A DNA stretch of 50,021 bases from Thalassoglobus neptunius (GCF_007859735.1 NZ_SIHI01000025.1:1-50021), one strand, 5' to 3'; shown: positions 27,500-38,223, numbered from the stretch's first letter. A program made the numbers and translations. The notes: generated by a model from the sequence alone, not told the origin.

Positions 27500-29041
27500 T
27501 TACGAAGTCCGTTCAGCCTGCGGTGTATGTTTCGCCTGTCGCTGAGGTAGCTTTGACTGGCGGTTCGAGCGTGTTTGAGGATTCGGAAGATCGAATTTCT
27601 TCAAGAAACGCGGACGGTCTTCTCGTCCTCCGCTCGTGTAATCGTCCCAGATTGATCGCGCGACCATCTCTTCATCTAGTCCTTCAACATCGACAAGAAA
27701 GCGAAACAACTGCTCCGCCAGACGAGTCAATGGAATTCCGTGTGACTGAGACTCGCGGGAATATAGCCAGTCGCTGAAGTTCAGAAACGCGTCAAATTCT
27801 GAGTCGCGGTTTTCCCAGATGAGATCGCGTGACTGACGAAAGTTTCCACTATTGGCGATCAAATCCCAGTACTTCGCAAAGCGACGCATCCGTTGCATGG
27901 TCTCAAATGAAATCAACCGATTGCTGAGAATCTCATACGGCGGAGCAGACTGGTAAATCATCTGCCATTCGTCATCGTGACGCGTGATCGGAGTTCCTCG
28001 GAGGCGTTTGAGCATCCCGACTTGAATCTCCTGCGGGTCGAGTCGGACCAACCGGTTGAAACCCGTTCCGAAGCTTTCGAGTGATTCTCCCGGAAGACCG
28101 ACGATCAAATCTGCGTGAATGTGGACGCCAGTTTGATTCCGCAGAAAGCGAAAGTTGTCTTCCAGCAGCTGATTGTTTTGTCGACGACTGATGTACTGGC
28201 CGACCGTGTCGTTGAACGTCTGGACGCCGACCTCGAATTGCAGCGATCCTGGGGGAAACCGAACGATCAGGTCTCGAAGTGAATCTGGAAGGCGATCGGG
28301 AATCATTTCAAAGTGCAGAAACAGATCGTCACTCATGCGTTCAAGAAAGAACTCAAGAATGGCGCGACTGACACGCATGTTGAGATTGAAGGTTCGATCG
28401 ACGAACTTGAATTGCCGGACTCCCTGGTTGTGGAGCTTCTGCATGGCTGCGAGAAACTCATCGATATCGAACTGTCGAACCGGGATGTCCAGTGCGGACA
28501 GGCAGAACTCACAAGTGAACGGACAACCTCGAGAGGCTTCGACATAAATCACGCGCTGCAGGATGTCTTCTTCGGTATACAGTTCATAAGGAAGCTGCAC
28601 TTTCGATAACTCGGGAACTCCGGCGGCGATCCATTTTGGCGAACTTTCTTCAGCATTCAGAATTTCACGACACAGATTGGGAAATGCGAAGTCTGCTTCC
28701 CCCGAGATGATGTAATCTGCATGCTCGCAAATGTCGAGATTGTCGGCCTCGTAACTGACCTCCGGACCTCCGAGCACAATTTTGATCTCAGGGGCGAGTC
28801 GTTTGAGGTCAGTGACGAGGCGGGTTGTCGGTTCGAGATTCCAGATGTACACACCGAATCCGACGATCTTCGGACGCTCTTGAAGAATCGACTCCAGAAC
28901 ATCGCTCAACTGATCTTTGATTCCGAACTCCAGCATGACCGATTGAGCGGCCAGTTCCTCCAGATTCGCCATCAAATAGCGCAGCCCGAATGAGCTATGC
29001 CAATATCGAGCATTCAAAGTGGAAAGAACAATCGCAGACAT
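27500..29041 (-). CDS. B12-binding radical SAM protein, DUF4080 type
   Basis: 513 aa. The N-terminal B12-binding-like Rossmann region (about 1-140) includes [12 protein letters not shown] and [12 protein letters not shown]; the classic DxHxxG base-off ligand motif is not evident. The radical SAM domain (about 170-400) has the cluster motif CPFTCEFC (CX3CX2C) and [14 protein letters not shown]. The C-terminal part resembles DUF4080. Such proteins bind a [4Fe-4S] cluster, SAM and possibly cobalamin; the substrate is unknown. The last 40 residues are basic and low-complexity. No ribosome binding site is obvious upstream of the ATG at 29041. Divergent from the DUF456 gene. Confidence 0.88.
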   Translation of the reverse strand: MSAIVLSTLNARYWHSSFGLRYLMANLEELAAQSVMLEFGIKDQLSDVLESILQERPKIVGFGVYIWNLEPTTRLVTDLKRLAPEIKIVLGGPEVSYEADNLDICEHADYIISGEADFAFPNLCREILNAEESSPKWIAAGVPELSKVQLPYELYTEEDILQRVIYVEASRGCPFTCEFCLSALDIPVRQFDIDEFLAAMQKLHNQGVRQFKFVDRTFNLNMRVSRAILEFFLERMSDDLFLHFEMIPDRLPDSLRDLIVRFPPGSLQFEVGVQTFNDTVGQYISRRQNNQLLEDNFRFLRNQTGVHIHADLIVGLPGESLESFGTGFNRLVRLDPQEIQVGMLKRLRGTPITRHDDEWQMIYQSAPPYEILSNRLISFETMQRMRRFAKYWDLIANSGNFRQSRDLIWENRDSEFDAFLNFSDWLYSRESQSHGIPLTRLAEQLFRFLVDVEGLDEEMVARSIWDDYTSGGREDRPRFLKKFDLPNPQTRSNRQSKLPQRQAKHTPQAERTS

Positions 29042-29235
29042 GAAAGAGGCTTTGTTTCAAAATTGCACAGCAGACGTCGAAGTTTGACTTGGACGAACCG
29101 ATTTTCCGTTCGTAGGGTATCTATCTTACTCAGTGATTGACATCGTCGCAGTAGCGATCACCCCAAGATCGACCCGCAGATGCGATGATGTCCTGATCCC
29201 AATGGAATGTCCCGACCCCGTTTTGTGTGACACAT

Positions 29236-29763
29236 ATGGTTTACGTCTACATTAACGTCCTCTTCATTGCGAATTTCTGTTCGTGGGGGACAACTTTGCT
29301 GATGGGACCGGGAAACTGGCTCATTCTTTTCTTTTCGGCGTTGTATGCCTATCTCCTCCCGCTCGACTTGCAACCAAGAGTGAGTTGGACAGTCGTGGGC
29401 GTACTCGCGGTACTCGCAATATTGGGAGAAATTCTTGAATCGGCAGCCGGAGCGGCTGGAGTGACTCGCTTGGGAGGAACCCGAAGAGGAGCACTTTATT
29501 CCATCGTGGGCGCGTTCATCGGAACGTTCACCGGAGCGATGATGGGAGTCCCGATTCCCTTCATCGGGAGTGTGGTCGCAGCGGTCTTCGGCGGTGCCCT
29601 CGGGGCATTCGGAGGGGCCTATCTCGGCGAGCGGGAACGTCTGCATGGCGACCGATTCGCCATCGGAAAAGGAGCGTTTTGGGGACGACTTCTCGGGACA
29701 TTCGGAAAGCTGATCGTCGGTGCAATCATGCTCGCACTGGTTACAGTCGATTCAATCTTCTGA
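29236..29763 (+). CDS. DUF456 membrane protein
   Basis: 175 aa from ATG 29236; a GTG three codons upstream is an alternative. Glycine-rich membrane protein with four to five spans: INVLFIANFCSWGTTLLMG, WLILFFSALYAYLLPL, VVGVLAVLAILGEILESAAGAAG, then the repeated GAFIGTFTGAMMGVPIPFIGS / GGALGAFGGAYLGE glycine zippers and a last helix. This matches DUF456 (PF04306). Inner membrane; function unknown. Confidence 0.85.
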   Translation: MVYVYINVLFIANFCSWGTTLLMGPGNWLILFFSALYAYLLPLDLQPRVSWTVVGVLAVLAILGEILESAAGAAGVTRLGGTRRGALYSIVGAFIGTFTGAMMGVPIPFIGSVVAAVFGGALGAFGGAYLGERERLHGDRFAIGKGAFWGRLLGTFGKLIVGAIMLALVTVDSIF

Positions 29764-29860
29764 TCCACCCTCTCTTTCTAACCGCAGCGAGTCTTCTGTT
29801 TGCACACAGACATCATGGCTCGTGTCGGATTCAGAAGAGTGAGTGAGAAAATAACGCCAA

Positions 29861-32800
29861 TTAAAGGGACGAACCGAGTTTGCTGGAACCGAGTCCGCGT
29901 CCGGCGTTTTGACCGAAGACGTATCTCGGAAGTTCAAACCTGAGCAGAGACGAAGCTGCGTTTGTCCACATTCTTTCGCTCAGTTGAGCGGCTGCCTGCT
30001 GGATGGCTGCGTCCCCGGTCACGCCATCTTCAATGTCGACGCTGCCGGTGTTGTTCGTGGAACTCGATCGCTGCCAGAGCGTTTGTTCTCCCTGACGAAT
30101 CGATAGCGTCCACGTGACGCGTTCTTCGTCGAGATCGGAGTCTCTTGAGAAGAGCGAACCGTATCGGCCGAGGCTGATTCCGTCGCCGGTCTTTCCATGT
30201 TCCCCGCGAATGACAAGCCTCAGTGGGGATGACGGATCGATGCGAACATTGTGACTCGCGAATTGTCGCGTCATTGCTTCGGTGACTTCCTGAGAGAACC
30301 CTCCCCGATTCGGAGGAGTCGGAACCTGAATGTCGAGGGCAATCGATCCCCCCGGTTGTAACAGCAGGTCAATCGGCGGATCGGCGCTCGCCAGAGCGTT
30401 CACGGCCTGAGAAGTCGGCAACGGTGTGTTGAGTAGCTGATAAGGATCGTTGGATTTAATTTGCGAGAGAAACCAGTTCTTCTCTCCGCCCTGCGAAGCG
30501 ATTCGCAGACCGTCGAGATTGTAGATCCAAGCAACGGCCTTCTTGTCGACTGAGACAAGATATCCTCCGTCCACGAGGACGAAATCGTTTCCGTACCATT
30601 GCAGCGTTTTTCCGGACATCGGCAACGGGAACGAGGTCTTGAGTTGTCCGGTAGCTGTGTCGATGATGGCCATTTCGCCTCCGCCCGGAGGAGAACTGAG
30701 CAACGCCAGCGACGTTCCATCGGCTGTGTAGGCGACTACTGACAACTCACCTGAGAGTCCGAGCTGATCCCCTCGCGCGAGGACTTCGCCTGTGTCCGAA
30801 GCGATGACGGTAATGCCGCCCCCTTCCAGAAGAGCCAGCTGTTTTCGGCCCGGGCTGAAAACCGGCCAGTTTTGGACGGAGTCGAGAAAGACCTCGTAGA
30901 CTGCCTTGCCCTCGGGGACTGACCAAAGCGTCAGCTGTTTTTCTGCCATGGTGAAGAGATGACTGTCGTCAAGAAACTCACACCACAAAATCGGGGCGCC
31001 TCCGTCGCTTCTTCCCTGATCATAAGGAAAGAAACCGGCGACGTGACTCTTCGATTCAAGGTCCCACAGATCGAATCGGTTAAAGCCTTCGAGGTCCCGA
31101 GTGACGACGAATTTCCCGGACGGAGAGATTCCGTGAAACCCGGACGGGAAGGAAAACTCGAACCGTTCAGGTCGAGTGGCTGAAGAGATGTCGCCGTATT
31201 CAATCCAGCTCTTGAGCTTGTCAAGATCGGACGTTTTCCCGTTCCAGATTCGGATCGCCTGATTGGTATAACCTGCGACAGCCATGTTCTCACTGGGAGT
31301 GAGACTGGCGTGATAGACATGTTGCCCAGTGAAACCGTTGATTTGTCCCGTTGAAGACGACGGCGTCTGAGCCGGGTCGGGATGAAGATTCCAGAGAGGC
31401 TGCCGTTCAACATGGACATATTGAACCTGTGAACGATCAGTGACGGTCGCGACATTCTTTCCACCGGTTGGAGTGATTTCGAACGGATTGTCGGCGACCA
31501 TCGCTTCGGAGGCGAGTTGCTCGCTGTTCCAGCGTGTGAGGTTTGTTGGAACTTCCTCAAGATCGAAAGTGTCGAAGACGTCACGCTGAACGACGCCAAT
31601 GTGCTGATCAGTTAATAGCCCAAGTCGATAGAAAACGTTGGACGTCAGGAACTTTTCCCCGGCGCCGGTTTCCGTGTTAAAGATTCCTTTTCCGTAGACC
31701 AGAATTCGTTTGCCGTCCGGGAACCAGTCGACTGAGGGCCCCTGATACTTTCTCTCGCCGTCGACAGCCCGACTCAGCGACCCTTCATTTTCATAAGAAG
31801 CCAGCAAGCGTCCCGAGACAACGTCCCAGATTTGAATCCACGTATTCCACGAACCATCCATCAGAACCGCGAGTTTGGAACCGTCGCACGAAAACGCAGA
31901 AGCAACATGACTGATCGAGCGGCTTCCGGACATATCGATCTGTGCGGCCGGCTGTCCGGTTGTTAGATCGTAGAACATGATGTCGTAGGTGAATCCCGTA
32001 TTGCCAGGAACGGCGAGATACCGTCCGCCGGGACTCAATGCCCACGACGTTCCCGGATACCAGACCGAGCGTCGAGCGTCGCGTCCGATTTCGATCGTGT
32101 GTTCGAGTTCGAGATTCGGAACGGTCCAGACTTTCGCCACTGCTCCATCGTAAAGCACGAGGCGGTTGTCCGCGGCGAACATGAGAAACGCCGCTCCACC
32201 CAAAGGTATTTCGTGGTTGGTCTGAGCAATCGGCTTTCTCTGATCAATGTCGTAAAGCCCGATGATGTTTGTTTTCTCCGGCTGGGCAGCGAAATAACGT
32301 CCATCGGGACTCAAAGCCATTAAGTGACTGTCCTGAAGTTGAAGGCTCTTGACGAGTCCCAGCCGTTTCTTGGGATCGAGTTGCCAAATCACGCGCTGAT
32401 GGCCGGTTCGTTCGTTCAGTCCGAGACCGACGACGAGTGACGGCATTTGCGGATAGAGGATTCGCAAGGGAGTATAAAACGGTCCCGGCGGCGAATCCGT
32501 CGAAGGAACATCAATCTCCAGCATCGCTTCTTCGCTGAGCTCGTATGGATAAATCGCCGGGTCAGCTTGCATCTGCCACGGGACAGGATCTTGTCCGGGA
32601 GAACGCTGGCTCATGCTGCGGTATTGTGCTTCGCTGACACCTAATCCACGAAGATATCCAAACGAACGATTTGTCGGAGGGGCTCCACCAATCGACGCGG
32701 GAGGGCCGGTTGTCAATTTTTCGGCGACGGGAAGATTGCGTTGGCTCAGATTCAATGCACTTCTGGCAATCGAAATTCCATCGTGGATGTCATGCCCTCT

Positions 32801-33325
32801 TCCTCCGAAGCCAGAGAAAGATCCGAAGGAGTTGAAATCGTACTGCCGCTCCAGATGGAGTTCTGCGATTTCCGCACGTTTGATGGCATCGAGCAGACTC
32901 TCCAGAACTTCACTTTTAAGAGTTCTGGCTTCTTCAGCATTAGGGGCCTGCATTTGCGAGACCTTGCTCTCGATGGGACTCATCTTTTGATAGAGCTGCT
33001 CAGTCTGTGTGAGTTGAATACTTTGCTTTCCGCTTCCCGCGAGTCCTTCGTACTCGTTGCTCATCCCGTTGAGAAGGTTCGTAATTTCACGAACGGCCTC
33101 TTTGAGCGCCGGGAGGTCAGCAGAACTCCCTGTGCCAAAGGGAGACTGGGCTCCGGAGACCAGAGATCCCGGTTGGTCGGATCCGGGAGCATCAGCATAC
33201 GGGTCGACAGATCCTCCGGGATCGGATCCGCCGCCACAGCCGAGTAACAACACGCAGATCAAACCGATCGATGAAACTGGTGAAGAACTGATCCTGTCTC
33301 GCATCATCACAACTTTCGGTGTCAT
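29861..33325 (-). CDS. Giant WD40/beta-propeller lipoprotein
   Basis: About 1154 aa. The start is uncertain: ATG 33325 is chosen because GGGAG lies 10 nt upstream and it gives a normal lipoprotein signal; ATGs at 33391, 33355 and 33307 are in frame. Lipobox LLLGC followed by a Gly/Ser/Asp-rich linker. A helical region (about 70-165, NLLNGMSNEYEGLAG to LHLERQYDF) precedes a long array of WD40 or quinoprotein-like blades, for example SPDGRYFAAQPE, LSPGGRYLAVPGN, FSCDGSKLAVLMD and TPSENMAVAGYTNQAIRIWNGK. The last about 140 residues (LDIQVPTPPNRGGF onward) form a separate alpha/beta domain with a TLSIRQGEQTLWQRSS motif. Membrane-tethered and extracytoplasmic; function unknown. Divergent from the WD40 kinase. 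Confidence 0.8.
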   Translation of the reverse strand: MTPKVVMMRDRISSSPVSSIGLICVLLLGCGGGSDPGGSVDPYADAPGSDQPGSLVSGAQSPFGTGSSADLPALKEAVREITNLLNGMSNEYEGLAGSGKQSIQLTQTEQLYQKMSPIESKVSQMQAPNAEEARTLKSEVLESLLDAIKRAEIAELHLERQYDFNSFGSFSGFGGRGHDIHDGISIARSALNLSQRNLPVAEKLTTGPPASIGGAPPTNRSFGYLRGLGVSEAQYRSMSQRSPGQDPVPWQMQADPAIYPYELSEEAMLEIDVPSTDSPPGPFYTPLRILYPQMPSLVVGLGLNERTGHQRVIWQLDPKKRLGLVKSLQLQDSHLMALSPDGRYFAAQPEKTNIIGLYDIDQRKPIAQTNHEIPLGGAAFLMFAADNRLVLYDGAVAKVWTVPNLELEHTIEIGRDARRSVWYPGTSWALSPGGRYLAVPGNTGFTYDIMFYDLTTGQPAAQIDMSGSRSISHVASAFSCDGSKLAVLMDGSWNTWIQIWDVVSGRLLASYENEGSLSRAVDGERKYQGPSVDWFPDGKRILVYGKGIFNTETGAGEKFLTSNVFYRLGLLTDQHIGVVQRDVFDTFDLEEVPTNLTRWNSEQLASEAMVADNPFEITPTGGKNVATVTDRSQVQYVHVERQPLWNLHPDPAQTPSSSTGQINGFTGQHVYHASLTPSENMAVAGYTNQAIRIWNGKTSDLDKLKSWIEYGDISSATRPERFEFSFPSGFHGISPSGKFVVTRDLEGFNRFDLWDLESKSHVAGFFPYDQGRSDGGAPILWCEFLDDSHLFTMAEKQLTLWSVPEGKAVYEVFLDSVQNWPVFSPGRKQLALLEGGGITVIASDTGEVLARGDQLGLSGELSVVAYTADGTSLALLSSPPGGGEMAIIDTATGQLKTSFPLPMSGKTLQWYGNDFVLVDGGYLVSVDKKAVAWIYNLDGLRIASQGGEKNWFLSQIKSNDPYQLLNTPLPTSQAVNALASADPPIDLLLQPGGSIALDIQVPTPPNRGGFSQEVTEAMTRQFASHNVRIDPSSPLRLVIRGEHGKTGDGISLGRYGSLFSRDSDLDEERVTWTLSIRQGEQTLWQRSSSTNNTGSVDIEDGVTGDAAIQQAAAQLSERMWTNAASSLLRFELPRYVFGQNAGRGLGSSKLGSSL

Positions 33326-33597
33326 CACTTTCTGGCTCCCAGCTACGGTCCCCATGTTGAGGTCGGTATCCGCAGGAATGTAGTCTTGCATTTGTAGGAA
33401 CTCGTTTCAACTTCGATTGCACCAATTGAATTGCGATTCGCAAATCTGCGCTGACGCGGTTTGCAATTGGACCAGTGGTTCCTCTTTTCGATACGGCAAG
33501 CTATTCTCAATGTTCAGCAGATCAACGGGCGTCGCTGGAGATTCTTCACTGGTGCTTCGTTGAAACGGGGGCAAGCTTACAATCAGAAGGGGGAGAC

Positions 33598-36500
33598 ATG
33601 GAATTCTTGTGTCCAATTTGCCAGCATCCCCTGAAATTTGCGGACGACGATCTGCTCGAAACCTCCGACGTTTTTGCAACGTTGTCGAGTGTCGACTGCC
33701 CCAACTGCGGAACCGTCCATCTCCCTGACGCAGAAACGCAGACGCGAATCAACTCTGCGATTGGCGTTGAAGGCAACGGGCGAGTTGCCCACTTTGAACT
33801 GATTCGACTCCTTGGACGAGGCGGATTCGGGTCCGTCTGGCTCGCTCTCGATGTCGACCTCAATCGAGAAGTCGCCCTCAAGCTTCCCATCTCGCAGCGA
33901 GAGGAAGCGACAAGCCTGGTGCACGAAGCCCGGGTTGCAGCCAATCTTCACCATCCGAATATCGTGTCGGTTTATGAAGTCGGAACAAGCGACGATCAGA
34001 TCTTTATTGCCAGTGAATACATCGAAGGTCTGACGCTTCGTGATGTTCTGAGTACTGGGAAACCGAAACGGGAACTCGCTGTCGAATACACGACCGTGAT
34101 CGCCAAAGCACTTCATCACGCACACCTGCGAGGGATTGTTCACCGGGACGTGAAACCCTCCAACATCATGATCAATGCTTCCGGCCAGCCAGTCATTATG
34201 GACTTCGGTTTGGCAAAGAATATTTCGGTCGAAGAGTCGATGTCCTCCGAAGGGCAAATTCTGGGAACAGCGAAGTACATGTCTCCCGAGCAGGCGAGCG
34301 GGAAAACTCGCGAAACGGACCGCCGCTCAGACATCTATGCGATGGGAGTGATTCTCTTCGAGATGATCACCGGATTCCCACCCTTTCGCGGCAATGTTCG
34401 GGCTGTGCTTCATCAGAAGATTTATGAAGAGCCCCCTTCCCCGCGGTCTCTCGATCCAAGCATTCCGAAAGACCTGGAAACCGTCTGCCTGAAGTGTCTC
34501 GAACGCGATCCATCAAAACGCTACGCCTCGGCAGAAGAAGTGGCGCATGAACTCGTGCGGTTTCAACGAGGGGAGCCGATTCTGGCGCGTCCGGTTTCGT
34601 CGGCCGAAAAACTGTGGAGATGGTGCCAACGCAGACCGGGAGTGGCACTCCTGATTGCGGGATTGATTTCGAGTCTCACCTTTGGATTGGTCGGGGTCAG
34701 CTACTTCTGGTATCGATCTGAGAAAAGCGCAGCTCTGACCGATCAGGCCTACTATCGGTCTCAAATGCGATTGGGATCAGAATACGAATTGCGCGGCGAC
34801 ATAGATGGCGTCAGGGCAAGCCTCTCGCCGTTTGGTCCGAAGCAGAGACTGGCTGGTCTGCGTGGCTTTGAATGGAACTACTTAAATCATCGCCTATCTC
34901 CATATCTCGATCGCATTCAAACCGGAACACCTATCAGCGAAATCGCAATCTCGCGCGACGGAAAGTACGTTGCTGGTGTGGGGAATCAACGCACGGTCGA
35001 CGTCTGGGAAACGCAGACCGGTCGACTCGTTCGAACTCTGGAAATTGAAGCGGGGAAGTTTCTCTCGGTCGACTTTTCCCCAATCAATGCAAACTTGGTA
35101 ACAGGATCATCCGACGGATTCGTGCGCATCTGGAATCCGGTTCTCAGCGACCGAATCGAGAACGAAACAAAACACGGGCCCGCAGTCTCTCAAGTGGAAT
35201 ACTCCCCTGACGGAACTCGCTTCCTTTCAAGAGGAACACGCGGAGCGGTTCGGATTTGGGATGCGCAGACGATGGAGAACGTCATCGAGATCCCAACCGG
35301 TGGGAAGAACATTGTGAAGGATGTTCAGTTTTCACCCGATGGGAAACAACTTGCTGTTGGAGCAAGAGACGCTACGACGCACGAAGGCAGCATTCAACTC
35401 TGGCAATATGCGGAGCGGATCAAGCAGGACCGATTCGGGCCGATTATGATGCTCGAGAAAATTGAATACACCTCCGACGGAACCATGATTGCAGCGGGAA
35501 CAGCGGGAGGAACAATTGTTTATCTCAACCTGGCTGACGCTCAGCAAATTGAAACAAAACTGATCCAATTGGGGGCGGTCGGAGACCTTGGATTCGCAAG
35601 CCAGACGAATCACCTGATGGTTGTTGCGAGTTCCGGAAACCTCAATGTTTATGACTCTCAATCACACAAAGAAGTGAATTCCGTCACAAGTCATAACTTG
35701 AGCTTTGGCTGTATGGACCAGACTGTCGACGGAAAGATCGTCGCTGTCGGAAGTGGAACGGGTGACATTAAGCTCTTCGACACCAACTCGCTCGTTCAAC
35801 CGAGCGTGATATGGGCAGATGATTTTATCAGTCAGTCTGCCATCATCCCCTCAAAGAGCGAGGCAATCCTTCTCGTTGGGAATAAATCGGTCTGGAGATA
35901 CGAGTACGGCGACGCGGTGACCGCCACGAAAATCTATGAAGCCGACGAGGGAATTATTACATCGTTGGCGCTCCGGTCTCAGGGAGACAAAGTTGTGCTC
36001 GCCGGACGCGGGACAGATTTGATCGTTCTGGATTTGGAAGAGAACGAAATGGAGTCACGAATTCCGAAGCTGTCCGATCTGGAAGCTCGCGTTGCTGTCT
36101 CTCCTGATGGAACACGACTGATTGTCGCTGACCAGAACGGCAGCATTTCGATGCGAGACTGGTCCGACCTCGAAACTTCCATCGTCGATGTTTCTCCGGA
36201 CGGAGTTATCATTTCGGCAGTCATCTTTTCTCCGGACGGAAGCGAATTTGTCACCGCGCACCAGGATGGGCGAGTCAATTTCTGGAGCGTCGAAAACGGC
36301 GAGCGCTTGCCCCACTCACTCGAAGTTCCGACTCCGGTGGAAGCTCTATGTTTCTTGAACGGAGGAGATCGCCTCATTCTTGGTAATCAACGAGGAGGAA
36401 TTTTTGTCTGGGACCGAGGAGTCTCAGGAACAGTGAAAGAAGTGAACGGACACACCGCGCGAATCAATGCAATCAGCGCGTTTCAGGATGAACCGAGATT

Positions 36501-36681
36501 CATCACTGCAGGCCGGGACAGACTGTTGACGATCTGGGATGCCGCGAGGATTGAGCCAATCACATACCTCTACGGACACGAAAAACAGGTCTTCTCGATT
36601 TCGATTTCGGAGGACGGAGATACCGTCATCTCGACGGGGCTCGCTGGTGATTTACGGCTTTGGCAGGGGAAGGAGGATTGA
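33598..36681 (+). CDS. Membrane Ser/Thr protein kinase with zinc ribbon and WD40 repeats
   Basis: 1027 aa from ATG 33598, which follows an AGGGGGAG run; the frame is open to 33475 but lacks coding character. A zinc-ribbon-like N-terminus (CPIC at 5-8, CPNC at 34-37) precedes a Hanks-type kinase (about 66-330) with P-loop LGRGGFGSV (72-80), VALKLP (Lys95), HRDVKPSN, DFGLAK and MSPEQASGK. One transmembrane helix follows at about 347-368 (VALLIAGLISSLTFGLVGVSYFWY), then a linker and WD40 blades to the end (ISEIAISRDGKYVAGVG, VRIWNPVLSD, LWQGKED). The kinase is cytoplasmic and the propeller should be outside. Architecture is common in planctomycetes. Divergent from the beta-propeller lipoprotein. 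Confidence 0.93.
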   Translation: MEFLCPICQHPLKFADDDLLETSDVFATLSSVDCPNCGTVHLPDAETQTRINSAIGVEGNGRVAHFELIRLLGRGGFGSVWLALDVDLNREVALKLPISQREEATSLVHEARVAANLHHPNIVSVYEVGTSDDQIFIASEYIEGLTLRDVLSTGKPKRELAVEYTTVIAKALHHAHLRGIVHRDVKPSNIMINASGQPVIMDFGLAKNISVEESMSSEGQILGTAKYMSPEQASGKTRETDRRSDIYAMGVILFEMITGFPPFRGNVRAVLHQKIYEEPPSPRSLDPSIPKDLETVCLKCLERDPSKRYASAEEVAHELVRFQRGEPILARPVSSAEKLWRWCQRRPGVALLIAGLISSLTFGLVGVSYFWYRSEKSAALTDQAYYRSQMRLGSEYELRGDIDGVRASLSPFGPKQRLAGLRGFEWNYLNHRLSPYLDRIQTGTPISEIAISRDGKYVAGVGNQRTVDVWETQTGRLVRTLEIEAGKFLSVDFSPINANLVTGSSDGFVRIWNPVLSDRIENETKHGPAVSQVEYSPDGTRFLSRGTRGAVRIWDAQTMENVIEIPTGGKNIVKDVQFSPDGKQLAVGARDATTHEGSIQLWQYAERIKQDRFGPIMMLEKIEYTSDGTMIAAGTAGGTIVYLNLADAQQIETKLIQLGAVGDLGFASQTNHLMVVASSGNLNVYDSQSHKEVNSVTSHNLSFGCMDQTVDGKIVAVGSGTGDIKLFDTNSLVQPSVIWADDFISQSAIIPSKSEAILLVGNKSVWRYEYGDAVTATKIYEADEGIITSLALRSQGDKVVLAGRGTDLIVLDLEENEMESRIPKLSDLEARVAVSPDGTRLIVADQNGSISMRDWSDLETSIVDVSPDGVIISAVIFSPDGSEFVTAHQDGRVNFWSVENGERLPHSLEVPTPVEALCFLNGGDRLILGNQRGGIFVWDRGVSGTVKEVNGHTARINAISAFQDEPRFITAGRDRLLTIWDAARIEPITYLYGHEKQVFSISISEDGDTVISTGLAGDLRLWQGKED

Positions 36682-37216
36682 TTCCTGTCTCAGGGTGTAA
36701 ATGTCTCAACCATCATTGATCGCATTGTTTCACGGGCAGTGGGTTTCACGGAAACTGGGGTTCGCAGGTACTGGGGCATCCGATTTTGAATTCTCACTTG
36801 TTCGGGGAAGCAGTCCATTCGAAGTGCGATCGGTGGAAACGATCCGTCCCAGTGGCTGGAATTTCGTCTTTGAAGCGGCCTGATGGAAGTCGTTCATCAG
36901 AGCAATTCCTTACCATCCGCTCAGTCAGTGAATTCTGCTCGACTCTTCTAATCATCCTCCTTCTTGATTCAGTCCTCCGGGATGAATCGTTTTCGATCTC
37001 GTGCTTCCGACGACTGGGAATTGGGAATCTACAGTCTTTGTAAAGATGCTCGATCGATGGCTTTTTCGTGAGTTCTTGTCGGGCATGAATCAAGTCGCTC
37101 GTCCTCTGATTCGTGCTGCCTCTGAATTCGGTTCTGACAGCTCGCCGAAGGCAACACCTCCGGTCAGTGGATGCATTAGTTGAGCCCAATCGTGTTTCTA
37201 GTCACGGCTTGTTGAC
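36682..37216. other. Intergenic, 535 bp, no gene recognised
   Basis: Between two rightward genes. Short frames on both strands (for example leftward 36794-37189) are rich in Arg and Ser and have no family resemblance; they look like chance frames. No hairpin with T-run, tRNA or repeat was seen. The promoter of the TPR gene at 37217 should lie here. Confidence 0.4.
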
Positions 37217-38215
37217 ATGAACTCAAAGAGTCCGCTTCTTTCGCTCGTTCTGACAGTCTCCGTTTGCACGTCGATCGCTTCTGCGGAAGAAGTGTCCGTC
37301 GAATCGACTCCCGATCAGCCAACGATTGCCCATCAGATTCTCGATCTGGAAGCCGAAGCTTCCGAGGTGACCGACAAGCACTACGAGACTTTGGAATCCA
37401 TTCTTTCAGATGCGGAGTTGCTGTTTGCGAATAACGAGATGCTGGCCAAAACTACGTCGCAAAACGAAGCAATCAGATCGCTGGCGTCAATCGGCCAACT
37501 TCTTGCCCGGCGCGGGTTTCGGCTACGGCTTGGCGTGAAGTCGTTTGCAGAGATGCTGACTCCTCGGAGCGATCGATACGGAAGAATCTATTACGAATAC
37601 GATTGCGACACCAGCAGCTTGCTTTATGTCTCCATCGGACAGCGACTTGGATTACCTATCTCGTTTGTTGAAAGTAAGATCCCCGGCAGCACGGTCAACC
37701 ATAACTTTGTCCGCTGGGATTTCGGAAACTCCACCGGGATCGACTGGGACACCAACGGACGCTTCGTTCGACGCCCAGCAGTGGTTGGAAAGTTCTACGG
37801 ACGATCATTTTCCCCAAAGCGACTTTTGGCTTATGCGTATTTCATGCGAGGCAAAACCTGGGACGAACAGGGAAGCCCCTTGAAGTCGATCGAAGACTAT
37901 CGACGGGCTTCGGAAATTGATCCCGGACATCCGCGGCCAGCGAATAATCTGGCCTGGATGTATGTTTCGAATCGTGAGGTTCAAGAGGTCATGGAATTCT
38001 CAGAAGCTCTTGAGTATGCACAGCGTTCTCTCGAGACAGACCGAGATCCGAACATTCTCGATACGCTGGCTTGCACAATTGCCGAAGGCGGAGATTTCTC
38101 TCAGGCAATCACTCTCGAATATGAAGCATTACGAATGACGAACTCAAGAGAGTACGCAAATCGACTCTCCGGATTTCGCCGGCAGATGACTTATCTTCAG
38201 CAACAAGGGCGATGA
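37217..38215 (+). CDS. Secreted transglutaminase-like/TPR protein
   Basis: 332 aa. Signal peptide about 1-23 (LLSLVLTVSVCTSIASA). The middle (about 90-190) is a SirB1/transglutaminase-like core: YEYDCDTSSLLYVSIGQRLGLPISFVE supplies a Cys followed by a helix, VNHNFVRWDF a His and GIDWDTN an Asp, in the order expected of a Cys-His-Asp triad. Residues about 215-320 form TPR units (SIEDYRRASEIDPGHPRPANNLAWMY, EALEYAQRSLETDRDPNILDTLAC, QAITLEYEALRM). Probably periplasmic. Function unknown; whether the Cys is active cannot be judged by eye. The prepilin peptidase gene converges with it after 8 bp. Confidence 0.75.
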   Translation: MNSKSPLLSLVLTVSVCTSIASAEEVSVESTPDQPTIAHQILDLEAEASEVTDKHYETLESILSDAELLFANNEMLAKTTSQNEAIRSLASIGQLLARRGFRLRLGVKSFAEMLTPRSDRYGRIYYEYDCDTSSLLYVSIGQRLGLPISFVESKIPGSTVNHNFVRWDFGNSTGIDWDTNGRFVRRPAVVGKFYGRSFSPKRLLAYAYFMRGKTWDEQGSPLKSIEDYRRASEIDPGHPRPANNLAWMYVSNREVQEVMEFSEALEYAQRSLETDRDPNILDTLACTIAEGGDFSQAITLEYEALRMTNSREYANRLSGFRRQMTYLQQQGR

Positions 38216-38223
38216 CCGAACGC

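Noticed and set aside
29790-29840. TCTTCTG/CAGAAGA inverted repeat between the DUF456 and WD40 lipoprotein genes
   Set aside because: Seven-base arms with a loop of about 30 nt and no T-run; likely chance.
36794-37189. Leftward 131-codon frame in the 535-bp gap
   Set aside because: Arg/Ser-rich, no ribosome binding site, no family resemblance.
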